A DNA stretch of 64,000 nucleotides from Adiantum capillus-veneris (lineage: Eukaryota; Streptophyta; Polypodiopsida; Polypodiales; Pteridaceae): positions 42,206,779 through 42,270,778 of the forward strand of contig CM043970.1 in assembly GCA_014529385.2 (NCBI GenBank), read 5' to 3'. The notes beneath the pieces are model-generated. The model did not search any database. It was not told where the DNA came from and was given only the letters and a program-made list of their open reading frames with translations. Each line of letters opens with the position of its first letter. The first letter of the stretch is position 1. Shown here piece by piece: positions 22,441 through 32,803 of this stretch. Both the position numbers and the translations under genes were made by a program.

Positions 22441-23480
22441 TGTATGTCAAAGCCTAATGAATTCCTACCAATGGATCTAGTGGATTCTATGATGGTTCGA
22501 TGGTAGCTAAGGAGACAGAATTAGCAGAATCATGTGAGGAGTCTAAACTAGTTATTATTTCCCAAGACCTTATTGCGAATAAAAAGGTTGTAACTTAAAG
22601 AGATTCTCAAAGAATTCAAGGATATATTTTCTTGGAGATATCATCATATGAAGGGAGTTCCACCTTTTATGGTGCAACATACAATTCCCATGATTAGCAT
22701 CGTTGAACTAGTCAAGCAACGACCCTACCCAATGATTCCTAAGTATGCAAAGATTGTTCAAGACAAGATTGAAAAAATTATCCAATGTGGATTTATATAT
22801 CCTATTGAGCACTTGGAATGGGTTTCTTTGATACTCATTGTGCCAAAAAACAATGGGAAACTCAGAGGGTGCTTGGACCTCAAGAAGGTTAATGCAGCCA
22901 CTAGGAGAGATCATTATACCTTGCCTATTTAAAACATGTGCTTGAAAGAGTTGCATGCAAGGAAGCTTATAGCTTTTAGATGGGTATGTTGATTACAATC
23001 AAATCATGATTGCACTAGAGGACCAAGCTAAAACTACTGTTATAACAGAATTTAAAGTGTATGCATTTTGTGTTATGGGCTTTGTCTTGACAAATTCCCA
23101 TGCTACATTCCAACGATTAATAAAGACTACATTCAAGGAATATTTAAGGGAGTTTGTGAAGCTTTCCTAGATGACCTTTGTGTTTATTCCTCTTGGGAGA
23201 AGCATTTATCATGTTTACAAAAACTGTTTGAGAGATGCAAACTGGATCGCATCTCATTGAACCCTTTTAAATGCCAATTTTGGGTTAAATATGGAGGAAT
23301 GGGATTTTCACAGACGAGAGTAAAATTAAAGCCATATAGTGTCCATTTTTGGGCATATAGTGTCCAAGAATGGGATTTTCACAGACAAACTATAAGAGAG
23401 TTGAAAGATTCATGGGTCATATTGGTTATTATTGGTGGTTTATTTTTAACTTGGTTGAGTAGCTCATCCAATATACAACT
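22441..23480 (+). pseudogene. Reverse transcriptase of a decayed OTA-type gypsy element
   Basis: Homologous to the RT of the 15-kb element but on the plus strand and much more decayed. Recognisable blocks are KGVPPFMVQHTIPM, IVPKNNGKLRGCLDLKKVNA, a DGYVDYNQ remnant, CVMGFVLTNSHATFQRLI and the catalytic box AFLDDLCVYS (FLDD). A 71-bp partial duplication at about 23297-23385 repeats GAATGGGATTTTCACAGAC after the RT. Stops and frameshifts are numerous. Confidence 0.82.
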
Positions 23481-23660
23481 GTAAAAATATTTTGATACTA
23501 ACTTTGTGCTACCAAGTTTTTTTCTTACATTGTTGTATCTAGTAAACAAACCATGTCCTATGGGAAGAATTACATGATGGTTATTAATTCTTCTCCAGTT
23601 TGATTTCACTAATGTTGTAAGACTTGGTAAAAAACATGTTATGGAAGATCATTTGACTTG
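23481..23660 (+). pseudogene. RNase H remnant of the decayed OTA-type element
   Basis: Only the end of the domain survives. LLYLVNKPC and a WWLLILLQFDFTNVV-like stretch precede the frame at 23641 (MEDHLTC, the usual ADHLSR). The Asp and Glu parts that should come first are missing, so an internal deletion removed most of RNase H. Confidence 0.65.
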
Positions 23661-24960
23661 CATACCCTATAGTGAATCCCCTATTAGAGTTAATGATGAA
23701 TTGCCCAATACTTCCCTATTCATAGTTGAGCCAATGCCTGAATGGAGTGAAAAGATTGTCAACTTTTTAGCTAATAATAATGGTTTTCCTCCCGTAAGAG
23801 CTTCCAAAGGATATATCCAAAAAGTTAATCAAGGAATGAGAACCTTATTGCTTGATTGTTAGAATTCTCTAAGCACAGAAAAGGTACCATTCTTAGGTGT
23901 TGTGTCCGTGAGAATGAATATTCATACACTTTACAAGAAGCACACATGCTCATAGTTGGTGGTCACTTTTTAGGAGAATTGACTGCCATAAAGGTAGTAC
24001 AATCAGGCTATTGGTGGACCACTTTATTTAAAGATGCATCACTCTTTACAAAAGGATATGAAGAATGCCAATGTTATAAAGATAATATGCCTCTACATCC
24101 TATTAAGGTGACCCAACAATTTGAAAAGTAGGGCTTAGACTTTGTAGGTCCAATTATTCTGGCAAATCGTAATACTCAATCCTGATATATCATTGTTGCC
24201 ACTGACTATGTGACAATATGGGTTGAAGCTAAAGCTACATGCAAGACCAACGCAAGGACAACAACTAAGTTTCTTTTTGAAAAAATTATTACACGATTCG
24301 AATGTCCCTTTTAGATATTGAGTGACAGTGTACCCATTTTATGAATGAAGTGATAAAAGAACTTACATCATATTACATGTTATCTCACCATACGTCTACA
24401 CCTCATTATCCACAAGTGAATGGACAAGCTGCACGAGTAACAACAAGACTCTAATTTCTATCATGACTAAGATGACAGAGGCTCATCGTAAATATTGAGA
24501 CTTGAAGCTTACAGTAGTTCTATGGAATTATCGTATTGCTTATAAAGTGGCTATTGATTGCACTCCCACAAAAATTGATGTATGGTCAAGAAGAAATAAT
24601 GCCATGGGATCTCATCATCCCTAGTCATTGAGTAGCTTCTCAATAATTTTGGGATGGTAACCCATTATTCAAGTGTTTATATATCCTCAAAAGGCTAGAG
24701 GAAGAGAGGCAATTGGCTATGTGAAATGCCCTTGTGGAGAAGGATAGGAGAAAGAAGTGGTTTGATCATCATTTAAAAAACAAGGATATCAAAGCCAATT
24801 ATAGAATTATTATGTATGAAGTGCGTAACAAAAAGAAAAAGTTAAAATAAGTTGGCAAAGGGTCATATAGAGCATGCAAAATTACCCCACAATTAAGGTG
24901 TCCTTTGTGTGGAGACTCTAGATGGAGATGAAACCATTGGATTATTCAATGGGAGTAAAT
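23661..24960 (+). pseudogene. Integrase of the decayed OTA-type element
   Basis: A linker (NDELPNTSLFIVEPMPEWSE) leads to a single zinc module (EAHMLIVGGHF for the His pair and EECQCYKD for the Cys pair). The core follows: GLDFVGPI, YIIVATDYVTIW, an LSDS remnant at the second Asp and HPQVNGQAA at the Glu position (Glu not preserved). Sequence after the core continues to about 24960. This element has one zinc module, unlike the 15-kb element, and retains sequence beyond the core. Multiple stops make it inactive. Confidence 0.78.
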
Positions 24961-25209
24961 TCAAAAGATCCTATGATCCCATAAGACACAAGAATTACGT
25001 TGGTGCATGTAAAATATGTCAACCATAGTAGAGGGCTCAACCATGGGTATATATGCTAGCATGTGCATGACAAAGCACTGAAGCAATTGGGAGAGACTTG
25101 GGCAAGCAGGTGGTAGTAGCCGTGTATGTCTGATGTGGTTTTATAGAACAAAAGGGCTTTAGAAAGGGCTAGATAGGATGACAAGTTAAGGTAGATCACA
25201 TGGCCGGTT

Positions 25210-25910
25210 TTTTTCTTGAGGATGAAGGGCATGAAAATAGGAAGCTTGCACATCCTTTTGAAATTGGATACTGATTTAGAAACTCCTCTAGACATCTTTG
25301 CATTAGGATCAAGACAATTATATCACAAATGATCTCATCTAACTTTCATACTAAATAAGTTCTCTCTTCTTTGCTATGAATTCCAAGTGTTCACCATCAT
25401 GTTTGAAAATGCATGCCAATCACCAAATTATCAGTTTCGAGAAAGGGTGGTGATGATTTTGGATAGGGTGTTTGCACCACCTATCCCAAGGGTGCACGGA
25501 GGATGGGGTATCAACTGGAGTCCATCTGGAGGAATCTATACCATCGATGCTGACAAGATATAGTGCATGGATACCAACCTCAAGAAACTTCGATGGGCAG
25601 AGGAATTAAAAGTCATCGAAGTTTATCTTTTCATTGGTACTAAGAATCCGGATGCTACCATTACCTTGGGAGGAGAAAAAATATCTTAGACTCAATGGGT
25701 CTATAACCAAGTTACAAAAGTGATCCATGGTGGTAGGATTTGACCCATATGTGTATCTCATAGCTTTCAAGGGTCAAAGGAAACTTATTATTTTGATCCT
25801 TTAACCTATCCTTTTGTAGTCACTATACTCAAAATATAGAGACATTACAAGCCTTGTACCTAAAGACTACCAACCTTGGTAGAAAATAATGTGTATATGA
25901 ATAAAGTTTG
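25210..25910 (+). pseudogene. Decayed 3' ORF of unknown function
   Basis: A single reading frame of about 700 bp, interrupted by six stops but no obvious frameshift, downstream of the decayed integrase. It reads, with stops, through MKGMKIGSLHILLKLDTDLE, NYQFRERVVMILDRVFAPP, GGWGINWSPSGGIYTIDADK, LRWAEELKVIEVYLFIGTK and TQWVYNQVTKVIHGG. The stops are TAG, TGA or TAA. The length of a common frame argues for a former protein. I do not recognise the family. It sits where the extra ORF of the 15-kb element sits, but I see no residue-level match to that ORF. Confidence 0.5.
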
Positions 25911-26021
25911 GATCAATATTGACTTTTGTCTATACTATTGTTTGATCAAGCCTTGTCTTAAAGTGGATTAAAGTTACTCTATCAAATAAAATTTCACCTA
26001 ATCTATATTGCACAGAGTACG

Positions 26022-26800
26022 GTGTACACGTCTATTCAAGAGAAAAAGCTACTTCTCAAGAAAGCTAAACTTCCCTCTTTCAAGGGGGAAGGAGCCCTAG
26101 TTGAGCGCGATGCAGAAGTGTGGCTCGAAGAGATGGAGGATTATTTTGCTGCTGCTGGTACTACTCCCGATAACCAAGCAATGTTGGCTATGTTTCGTCT
26201 CACGGGGGATGCCAAGCTTTGGTGGAAACAACACTGCAAAGATAATCAAGTAGCTCAAAACACTCAAACTTGGAAAGACATTAAGTATGCTGTCAAAGGA
26301 GGTTATCTTCCACCTGCACACGAATCCCTTAAGATGAATGAATTCTTCAACTTACTTCAGTTTCATCTTACAGTGGAAAAATACTATTCCAAATTTGTAA
26401 CTCTTAGGCGCTATGCTCAACCAATCCGCAAATCAACAAGTAGCCTGTTTCTGCCAAGTGCTAAATGCTCTTTTAAATACTCGTCTAGAAGCCATGAGGC
26501 CTGTAAATTTGCAAGATGCTCTTTTAAGAGCTAAAGAGATGTCAAACTCTCAAAGGGTATGAAATGGAAATATAAGGAATGCTGGAAGGAGAGGACTGCC
26601 TATGATGTGGAACCAAAGGCAAGTTCACTCAGTTCACCAAACTCATCCGATAGTTGCAGCTTCAGCAAATGGAGCTCAAAATGCAGATCTTAGATGCTAT
26701 GAATGCAACGAGCTAGGACATTTCAGGAATGTATGTCCTAGGCGAGTCTCTGCAACAAATATACCTAATCGAGCCAGAGGGCGAGGCCAAATAATAAATT
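26022..26800 (+). pseudogene. Gag of the plus-strand chromovirus
   Basis: The retrotransposon gag domain includes LPSFKGEGALVERDAEVWLE, MEDYFAAAGT, LTGDAKLWWKQH and MNEFFNLLQF, typical of chromovirus capsid. It is followed after a frameshift by the zinc knuckle CYECNELGHFRNVC (2-4-4) at about 26698-26740 and an Arg/Gly-rich tail. The N-terminal part before LPSF is short, so the true start may be missing. Confidence 0.85.
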
Positions 26801-26879
26801 GTGGAGGAAGAAATGGAGGACGAGGTCGAGGGCGCGGAATGGCTGCCAGAGTCAATGCTATCATAAGAGAACCAACATT

Positions 26880-27457
26880 TGGAGAAGAACAAGAGGAAAG
26901 AGCAACTCTACATGCTACAATTGATAACCCAAGAGCAAGACAACAATATGATGTCATTCAAACCCTTGCAAATCACCAAGGTGAAAAAATTGAGCTTCTT
27001 ATTGATTGTGGTAGTACTCATTCTTTCTTGTCACCTAAATGTTTAAGAAGGTTAGGACTTAATCAACACCCTGCAAGAAAGATGAGAGTTGAATTAGACA
27101 ATGAATTATGATGGAATTCTTGGAATGGATTGGTTAGCTAGTCATAAGGCCTATATCCATTGTGCTGAAGGAAGTGTTACTTTTGTGGACAACCAAGGTC
27201 AAGAAGTAACTATTCAAGGCCAGAATGGACGACCAAAAGCTTACTTGGTCAAAGCTAATCGTCTTTTGAAAGGGTTACGCAAGGGTCAACAGATTTTTGT
27301 AGTCAAGCTAAACAAAGTAGAAAAATCTTCTTCCAACCCTGAACCAATGTGGCTAGAAGAATTTTTGGATGTTTTCCCCGCTGAACTTTCTGAACTACCA
27401 CCACCTAGGGAGGTAGACCATGAAATCAAAATTTTTCCAGGTAGTGAACCAGTCTGA
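26880..27457 (+). pseudogene. Protease of the plus-strand chromovirus
   Basis: Aspartic protease with the loop IELLIDCGSTHSFLSP (Asp-Cys-Gly-Ser) and the later block YDGILGMDWLASHKAYIHC. Between them about 30 residues normally present are missing and the frame changes near 27100, so the fold is broken by a small deletion. The frame continues to SELPPPREVDHEIK, the usual protease-RT connection. Confidence 0.82.
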
Positions 27458-28220
27458 AGAGCGCCGTACAAGATGTCACTTCCAGAGGCTATAGAACTCA
27501 AGGATCAGCTCAAATAGTTGATTGAGCAAGGGTTTATCCAACCTAGTACATCTCCATGGGGTGCACCTGTTCTCTTCCAAAAGAAAAAGGATGGCTCTCT
27601 TCGACTTTGCATAGATTATAGTGGCTTAAATCAGGCTACCATCAAGAATAAATATCCAATTCCTCGTATTGATGAGATGCTGTGGACAGATTACATGGAG
27701 CCAAAATATTCAGGAAGATTGATCTTCGATCTGGCTATCATCAAATTCGAATCCAGGAGGCTGATATCTCCAAAACAGCTTTCAACACTCGTTATGGTCA
27801 TTATGAATTTACAGTGATGGCTTTCGGACTTACGAATGCTCCTACAACTTTCAATCGTCTGATGCACGATATCTTTAGAGAATTCTTGGACGATTTCGTC
27901 CTAGTATTCTTTGATGATATCTTAATTTATTCCAAATCAGAGGAAGAGCATGAAGGACATGTTAGGAAAGTGTTAGAGCTTTTACGCTGAAATAAGTTGT
28001 ATGCAAAGAAAAGCAAATGTACCTTCTTTACCCCTAAGGTCTATTACTTAGGGTTTATCATTTCACCTGAAGGAGTCTCTGTTGACCCTGATAAAGTCAA
28101 AGATATTGTGGAATGGCCTCAACCCACTTCATAAACCGAAGTCAGAGGGTTCTTAGGTATCACAGGGTGTTACAGAATCTTTGTAAAGTACTATGCTCTT
28201 AAAGTTGCACCACTAACCGA
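27458..28220 (+). pseudogene. Reverse transcriptase of the plus-strand chromovirus
   Basis: Motifs: [64 protein letters not shown] (in another frame after a shift near 27680), [16 protein letters not shown] and the catalytic [10 protein letters not shown] (27907-27918, intact FFDD). Stops at 27455 (CGA-like to TGA), 27517 (CAG-like to TAG), 27989 and 28131 disrupt it. Confidence 0.88.
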
Positions 28221-28700
28221 CTTGCTAAAGAAAGGAGCTACGATACTTTGGAAAGAAAAACATGAATCTTGCTTCAAACAGATTAAGGATTATCTTGCTT
28301 CAGAACCTCTCTTAAAACTTCCAGACTTCACCCAAGAATTCAAGGTGATCACAGATGCTAGTAACCTTGCATTAGGAGGAGTCCTTACTCAAGAAGGAAG
28401 GCCTGTAGCTTATACTTCTTGGAAGCTTAGGATTCATGAAGTGAATTATGCTACACATGATTTAGAATTGCTAGCAGTTATTCACGCTCTCAAGCTATGG
28501 AGACATTATCTATTGGGATGCAAATTCCAGTTTGGTAACAGATCACAAGAGCCTTAAGTGGATTTTTACCCAACCTAACCTTAACATGAGACAGAGGAGA
28601 TGGATAGAGCTCATGCACGAATATGATTTTGATATTAAATTTAGACCAGGTAAGGATAATGTTGTGGCAGATTCCCTAAGCCGTAAAGCTTTTCTGGGGG
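28221..28700 (+). pseudogene. RNase H of the plus-strand chromovirus
   Basis: ILWKEKHESCFKQIKDYL leads to FKVITDASNLALGGVLTQ (Asp), LELLAVIHALKLWRHYL (Glu), VTDHKSLKWIFTQPNLN (Asp, in a second frame after a shift near 28540) and VVADSLSRK at the end. The catalytic residues are still visible. Confidence 0.87.
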
Positions 28701-29620
28701 CAATTTCCATGGCTAACAACCCTATTTTAGACAAGGTCTCGGATGCTGCTGGCAGAGATGCAGATTACCAGATGCTTGCTAGTATCCTACGTGAAGAGAG
28801 GGTATCATCAAATCAGTCTAAACCTCTACATTACTGCTTAGAAGATGGGAAAATTTACTATAGGAATCGATTATGCATACCTAAGGATTCTACCCTAAGG
28901 AATGCTATCCTATATGAAGCACATGATGGCCCAACTTCATGACATCCAGGTTATGCCAAAACCATCAATGTAATTCGCAGAAGTTACTATTGGCAAGGTA
29001 TGAAGGGTGATGTCCTTCGCTATGTCAAGCAGTTTTTGTCTTGTCAAAGGATTAAGGCAGAGAGACTAAAGATGCCAGGTAAATTACATCCTTTAGATAT
29101 TCCCCAAATGAAATGGGAATGTATTAGCATGGACTTTATCACCGGGTTTCCTTCTGTTCAAGCTGGCTATGATTCAATCATGGTCATAGTCGACTTGCTT
29201 ACTAAAGTGGCTCACTTAATCCCAATCAAGACAACCTTTACAGCTTCAGATATTGCTTGTCTGTTTGTGAAGGAGGTTTTCAGAATTCATGGTCTACCCA
29301 AGAGAATTGTCAGCGATCATGATGCCAAGTTTACTTCAAAGTTTTGGGTATCATTGTTTCAAGCTATTGGAACCCAGTTATGTTTTAGTACTGCTTATCA
29401 TCCTCAAACTGATGGCAAGACTGAAAGAGTTAATCAAGTAATTGAAGACATCCTCAGAGCCTACTGCAATAGAGAACCTCGCAAGTGGATTCAATACCTA
29501 CCCTTGTCAAAGTATGCATACAATTCCTCTACTCATAGATGTATTGGAATGACACCTTTTAATGCTCTTTATGGTCAAGAATGTTTATCACCTCAGTTAA
29601 CTTTTCTGACCCCACTATAA
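28701..29620 (+). pseudogene. Integrase of the plus-strand chromovirus
   Basis: A zinc module (YEAHDGPTS, HPGYAKT, then FLSCQRIKA where one Cys is not retained) leads to the catalytic core ISMDFITGFP (Asp), IVSDHDAKFTSKFW (Asp), HPQTDGKTERVNQ (Glu). The core runs through YAYNSSTHRCIGMTPFNALY. One stop at 28940 replaces a Gly codon in the zinc module. The core itself is open over 206 aa with its three catalytic acids intact. Confidence 0.88.
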
Positions 29621-30171
29621 GGGTAGAAGCCTCAAAGAAAATGCTCGAAGAAATGGAAGCTCAAACCAAAGCTATTCGAAGGGATATTCAAGCTGCTCAA
29701 GATCGACAAAAGAAGTACATCGACTTGAAAAGATCTGATCGGATTTTCAAAGAAGGTGACAAAGTTTTCTTACGAGTAAAGCCCAAAAAGAGAAATCTGT
29801 CTCTTGGAAGGTATAAGAATCTTAGCTACCGATATTTTGGACCTTACGAAATAATCAAGGTTGTAAGTGATCAAGCTTATAGACTAAAACTCCCTTCTCA
29901 TCTCAAAGTGCATGATGTATTTCATGTAAGTCTGTTAAAACCTTATGTGCATAACCTTGACCATGTCCTTGATGATGAGCAAATCATTTTACCTGCTCAA
30001 GATGTTCTACAACTCCAACCTGATACTATCCTAGAAACTCGGGAGAGAAATCTTAGGAATAGATCCATCAAAGAACATCTTATCTTATGGAAGGATTTTC
30101 CTATAGAAGATGCTACTTCGGAAGATGAGACAACACTTCTTAAGGATTACCCTTCACTGTTCTTGAGATGA
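29621..30171 (+). pseudogene. Integrase C-terminus and chromodomain
   Basis: The frame includes GDKVFLRVKPKKRNLSLG and YFGPYEIIKVV, the GPY/F module, followed by FHVSLLKPYV and a chromodomain-like ending: DTILETRERNLRNRSIKEH, then LILWKDFPIEDATSE and a stop at 30171. Chromodomains of this clade are thought to steer integration toward particular chromatin marks. The usual Trp near the end is replaced (ATSED for ATWED). Confidence 0.83.
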
Positions 30172-30200
30172 GGGCATCTCAAATTCTAAGTTGGGGAGAT

Positions 30201-30710
30201 TGTAAGGTCTCTACTTCCGAATTTCACACAAGTTCTATTAAGCATTTGAATTTTTTTAACAATCACTCATTATTTAAGATATTCCAGTTCAAATTATGAA
30301 TCATAGGCTGAGAAAACCTAGAATTTAAAATTTACGCTATAAAATTCTGACATGTTTAGCTATATGAATCACTAATTAACTTATTGTAAGACTTAGTTAT
30401 TCATTGTAGAATTTTCTTTTACTACTGTAAAGTTTAACTTAAAAATGTAAAGTAAATTATCATTAAAGAAATAAATAAAATAATTATAAAGACCAAAGAA
30501 TACACAGGGATGACAAATGAAGGCACATGGACTCACCTGGGAGGGGACAAAGTGGGACACACTGTCACATGAAAAGGAGAGGCTAGCCTTCACTAATATT
30601 AATGAGGGGGGGCTGTGTGGCCTTATCTTTTGATGATAATGACAAATTGGTCAAGTTGATAGGTACCACAAGGGTACCAAAAACGCGGGTATGATTTTTG
30701 GAAAAAATAT
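30201..30710 (+). repeat. 3' LTR (partial) of the plus-strand chromovirus
   Basis: Begins TGTAAGGTCTC directly after the polypurine tract. No CA terminus matching the expected inverted end could be placed before the CACTA element starts at 30711, so the LTR either ends unnoticed in this stretch or was split by the CACTA insertion. Confidence 0.6.
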
Positions 30711-30756
30711 CACTACAAGAGGCTATTCATATTAGCGACGCTCAAAAAAAAAATTC

Positions 30757-30899
30757 CCGGCGTCGCTATGAGCGTCGCTATGAGCATCGCAAATTTACAA
30801 GTAAATTTGCGACGCTCATAGCAACGCCGGCTGGGCTAAAAAAAATAATAGAGAGCGCCCAAAAACTCAGATCTCAGATCTGAGTTTTTCGGCGCCCTC
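30757..30899. repeat. Sub-terminal inverted repeats of the CACTA element
   Basis: Two hairpins. The first (about 30757-30830) pairs CCGGCGTCGCTATGAGCGTC with a right arm containing GACGCTCATAGCAACGCCGG, with a CAAG-like loop and one duplicated GCGTCGCTATGA unit. The second (about 30853-30899) centres on CTCAGATCTCAGATCTGAG flanked by AAAAA/TTTTT and GGCGC-type arms. Repeated sub-terminal motifs of this kind bind TNPA in En/Spm. Confidence 0.8.
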
Positions 30900-30917
30900 A
30901 AGCAAGGAGCAGGTAAC

Positions 30918-30918
30918 G

Positions 30919-30961
<43 letters not shown>

Positions 30962-31051
30962 CTCCACACACACACACACACACACGAGGAGAGGAAGGAG
31001 AGCCAGGTATGCTCCTTCCCTCTCCTCACTCTCATGTTCCTTTCCCCTCTT

Positions 31052-31106
<55 letters not shown>

Positions 31107-31118
31107 TAGTGTTTTTTT

Positions 31119-31149
<31 letters not shown>

Positions 31150-31380
31150 AACATAAACAAAAACGCACACACACATACATAAACAAAGAATGCACACACA
31201 CATTGAGAGAGGAAAAGAGAGAGAGAGCATGAATAAACAAAAAACGCACACATTGAGAGAGGAAAAGAGAGAGAGAACATGCATAAACAAAAAACGCACA
31301 CATTGAGAGAGGAAAAGAGAGAGAAAACATGCATAAGCAAAAAAACGCACACACATTGAGAGAGAAAGAGAGAGAAACTA
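30918..31380. repeat. Microsatellite block (CT, CA, GA)
   Basis: (CT)n at 30918-30955, (CA)n at 30965-30985, (CT)n and (CA)n at 31044-31107, (GA)n at 31120-31146, then at least four copies of a unit with GCACACATTGAGAGAGGAAA at about 31190-31370. Apparent ORFs here are low-complexity artefacts. Confidence 0.9.
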
Positions 31381-31430
31381 ATTTAACGTCGTAGGAAACT
31401 AATTAAAATTAAAAGACCTAAAGATCTAGC

Positions 31431-31500
31431 CAACGAGGAGTTGAACTCAAGACCTATTATTCAAGAGGGAAATGGCATAACCAATCTATCATACTTGGCA
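31431..31500 (-). other. tRNA-like remnant (A- and B-box-like)
   Basis: On the minus strand the order is GATAGATTGGTTATGCC (A-box-like) followed about 30 bp later by GGTCTTGAGTTCAACTCC (B-box-like), as in a tRNA gene or the head of a tRNA-derived SINE. I cannot fold a complete acceptor stem, so it is not called a tRNA gene. Confidence 0.35.
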
Positions 31501-31548
31501 TGGGTGATAGAAAGGTTATACCATTTATCTCTTTTTATTGGCACACAC

Positions 31549-31760
31549 ATCCACACACGCACACACACACAAGAAGAAGAGAGTTATAACGTCGTAGGAA
31601 ACTATCCTAAACGACGTTAAAGATTAGGTTAGATGTAGACTTACGTTAAATTAGATTTAGGTTTATTTAAGTTAAATTAGATTAGATTTAGGTTTATTTT
31701 TAGTTAGATTTACGTTTATTTACGCTAGATTTAGATTTACGTTATATTAGATTAGATTTA
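31549..31760. repeat. Left copy of duplication flanking the captured gene fragment
   Basis: Contains (AC)n, AAGAAGAAGAGAGTT, a GTCGTAGGAAACTATC block and an AGATTAGGTTAGATGTAGAC block, and is T/A-rich toward its end. The same order recurs at about 32190-32430. Confidence 0.75.
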
Positions 31761-31761
31761 G

Positions 31762-32122
31762 GTCTCCATAGACTGCGATGCCTGCATGAAGCGGGTGAAG
31801 AAAGCCCTCAATGGAATATAGGGTATTGCTGCCTTCACTCATGGTGGGCTCCGTCGATCCAAAAGTACTGGTGAAATGTCTTCAGAAGATAGGGAAGAAG
31901 GTGGATCTTCAGGGCGGCAAGAGTCACTACATCCCCGACAATGACCATCTAGACAACCTCTAGTCATTCAACAGCAACTTCAAAGTTAGTAACAAGAGCA
32001 AGAACGGTCCAAAGGGCCAATTGCTGTCCTCAGATGTGGATGGAGATGAGGCAGCGTCACCGCCGGAAGTAAACTCTCACATCTTTAGTGATGAGAATGC
32101 CAACTCTTGCCGAGTTATGTGA
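31762..32122 (+). pseudogene. Captured HIPP-type (HMA domain) gene fragment with CaaX end
   Basis: Fragment of a heavy-metal-associated isoprenylated plant protein (HIPP), a family of cytosolic or membrane-attached metal chaperones. The start reads VSIDCDACMKRVKKALNGI, containing the metal-binding CxxC of an HMA domain. After a stop and a frameshift it reads GSVDPKVLVKCLQKIGKKV (the second half of the HMA fold), then NSNFKVSNKSKNGPKGQ, and ends NSHIFSDENANSCRVM at a TGA. The last four residues, CRVM, fit a CaaX prenylation box. There is an internal TAG after DHLDNL. It has no ATG of its own and lies inside the CACTA element, upstream of TNP2 and in the same orientation. This is therefore a transduplicated host gene piece, not a resident gene. 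Confidence 0.8.
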
Positions 32123-32189
32123 AAAATTATGTGTTAAATCAGTTTTAAGGTTCTTATAATCCCTGTTAGTTTAGTTCTTTGTTTTTAAT

Positions 32190-32253
32190 ATAACATAATT
32201 TACGTTAGATTTAGATTTATGTTATATTAGATTAAACTTAGGTTTATTTAGGT

Positions 32254-32289
<36 letters not shown>

Positions 32290-32430
32290 GAAGAAGAGAG
32301 TTTTAACATCGTAGGAAACTATCCCAAAAGACGTTAAAGATTAGGTTAGATGTAGACTTACGTTAAATTAGATTTAGGTTTATTTTTAGTTAGATTTACG
32401 TTTATTTAGATTTATGCTTATTTACGTTAG
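32190..32430. repeat. Right copy of duplication flanking the captured gene fragment
   Basis: Matches 31549-31760: TTACGTTAGATTTAGATTTA near 32200, then (CA)n, AAGAAGAAGAGAGTT, GTAGGAAACTATCC and AGATTAGGTTAGATGTAGAC. Confidence 0.75.
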
Positions 32431-32803
32431 ATCGAGTCCACGCAAGAATTACTTACGGTTTAGGGTTTAGAGTTAGACGAACAGTGAAAAGATCTACTGT
32501 GAAAATCTGTTAAGATGCTGTGAAGTGCTTCAGCTAGAGAAGAGGCAAAGGGGTTTTGTCCACTACATGCAATATCATGTAGACGTGGGTCTGTAGATTT
32601 CTTGTACCCACAAATATAGGTATTGACCAATAAAGACGAGATTATAACCCGGTGGTTCTGATCTCCGTGCACCTCTAGACCGAGGTGTGCGGGGATTGGA
32701 CATGACTAGAGAATGTGAGGTAGAGAGAGAGAGAGAGATAAGAGGAAGAATGCCAATAGAATATTAAATTTGTAGTCCAGGTTATAAGATTTTTATCCTC
32801 ATT

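Larger units (their letters stand above)
26000..30200 (+). mobile_element. Plus-strand chromovirus (Ty3/gypsy), internal region
   Basis: Gag, zinc knuckle, protease, RT, RNase H, integrase and chromodomain occur in standard Ty3/gypsy order. A polypurine tract (AAGTTGGGGAGAT, 30188-30200) and a 3' LTR starting TGTAAGG at 30201 follow. I find no matching LTR or primer site before gag, and the sequence just upstream of 26000 is different, so the 5' end is probably lost. Several stops and frameshifts (for example 27455, 27517, 27989, 28131, 28940) show it is inactive. Confidence 0.9.

Noticed and set aside
30898-31356. Several overlapping ORFs rich in Cys, Val, Leu and Ser
   Set aside because: They are translations of CT, CA and GA microsatellites in the CACTA element and have no protein-like complexity.
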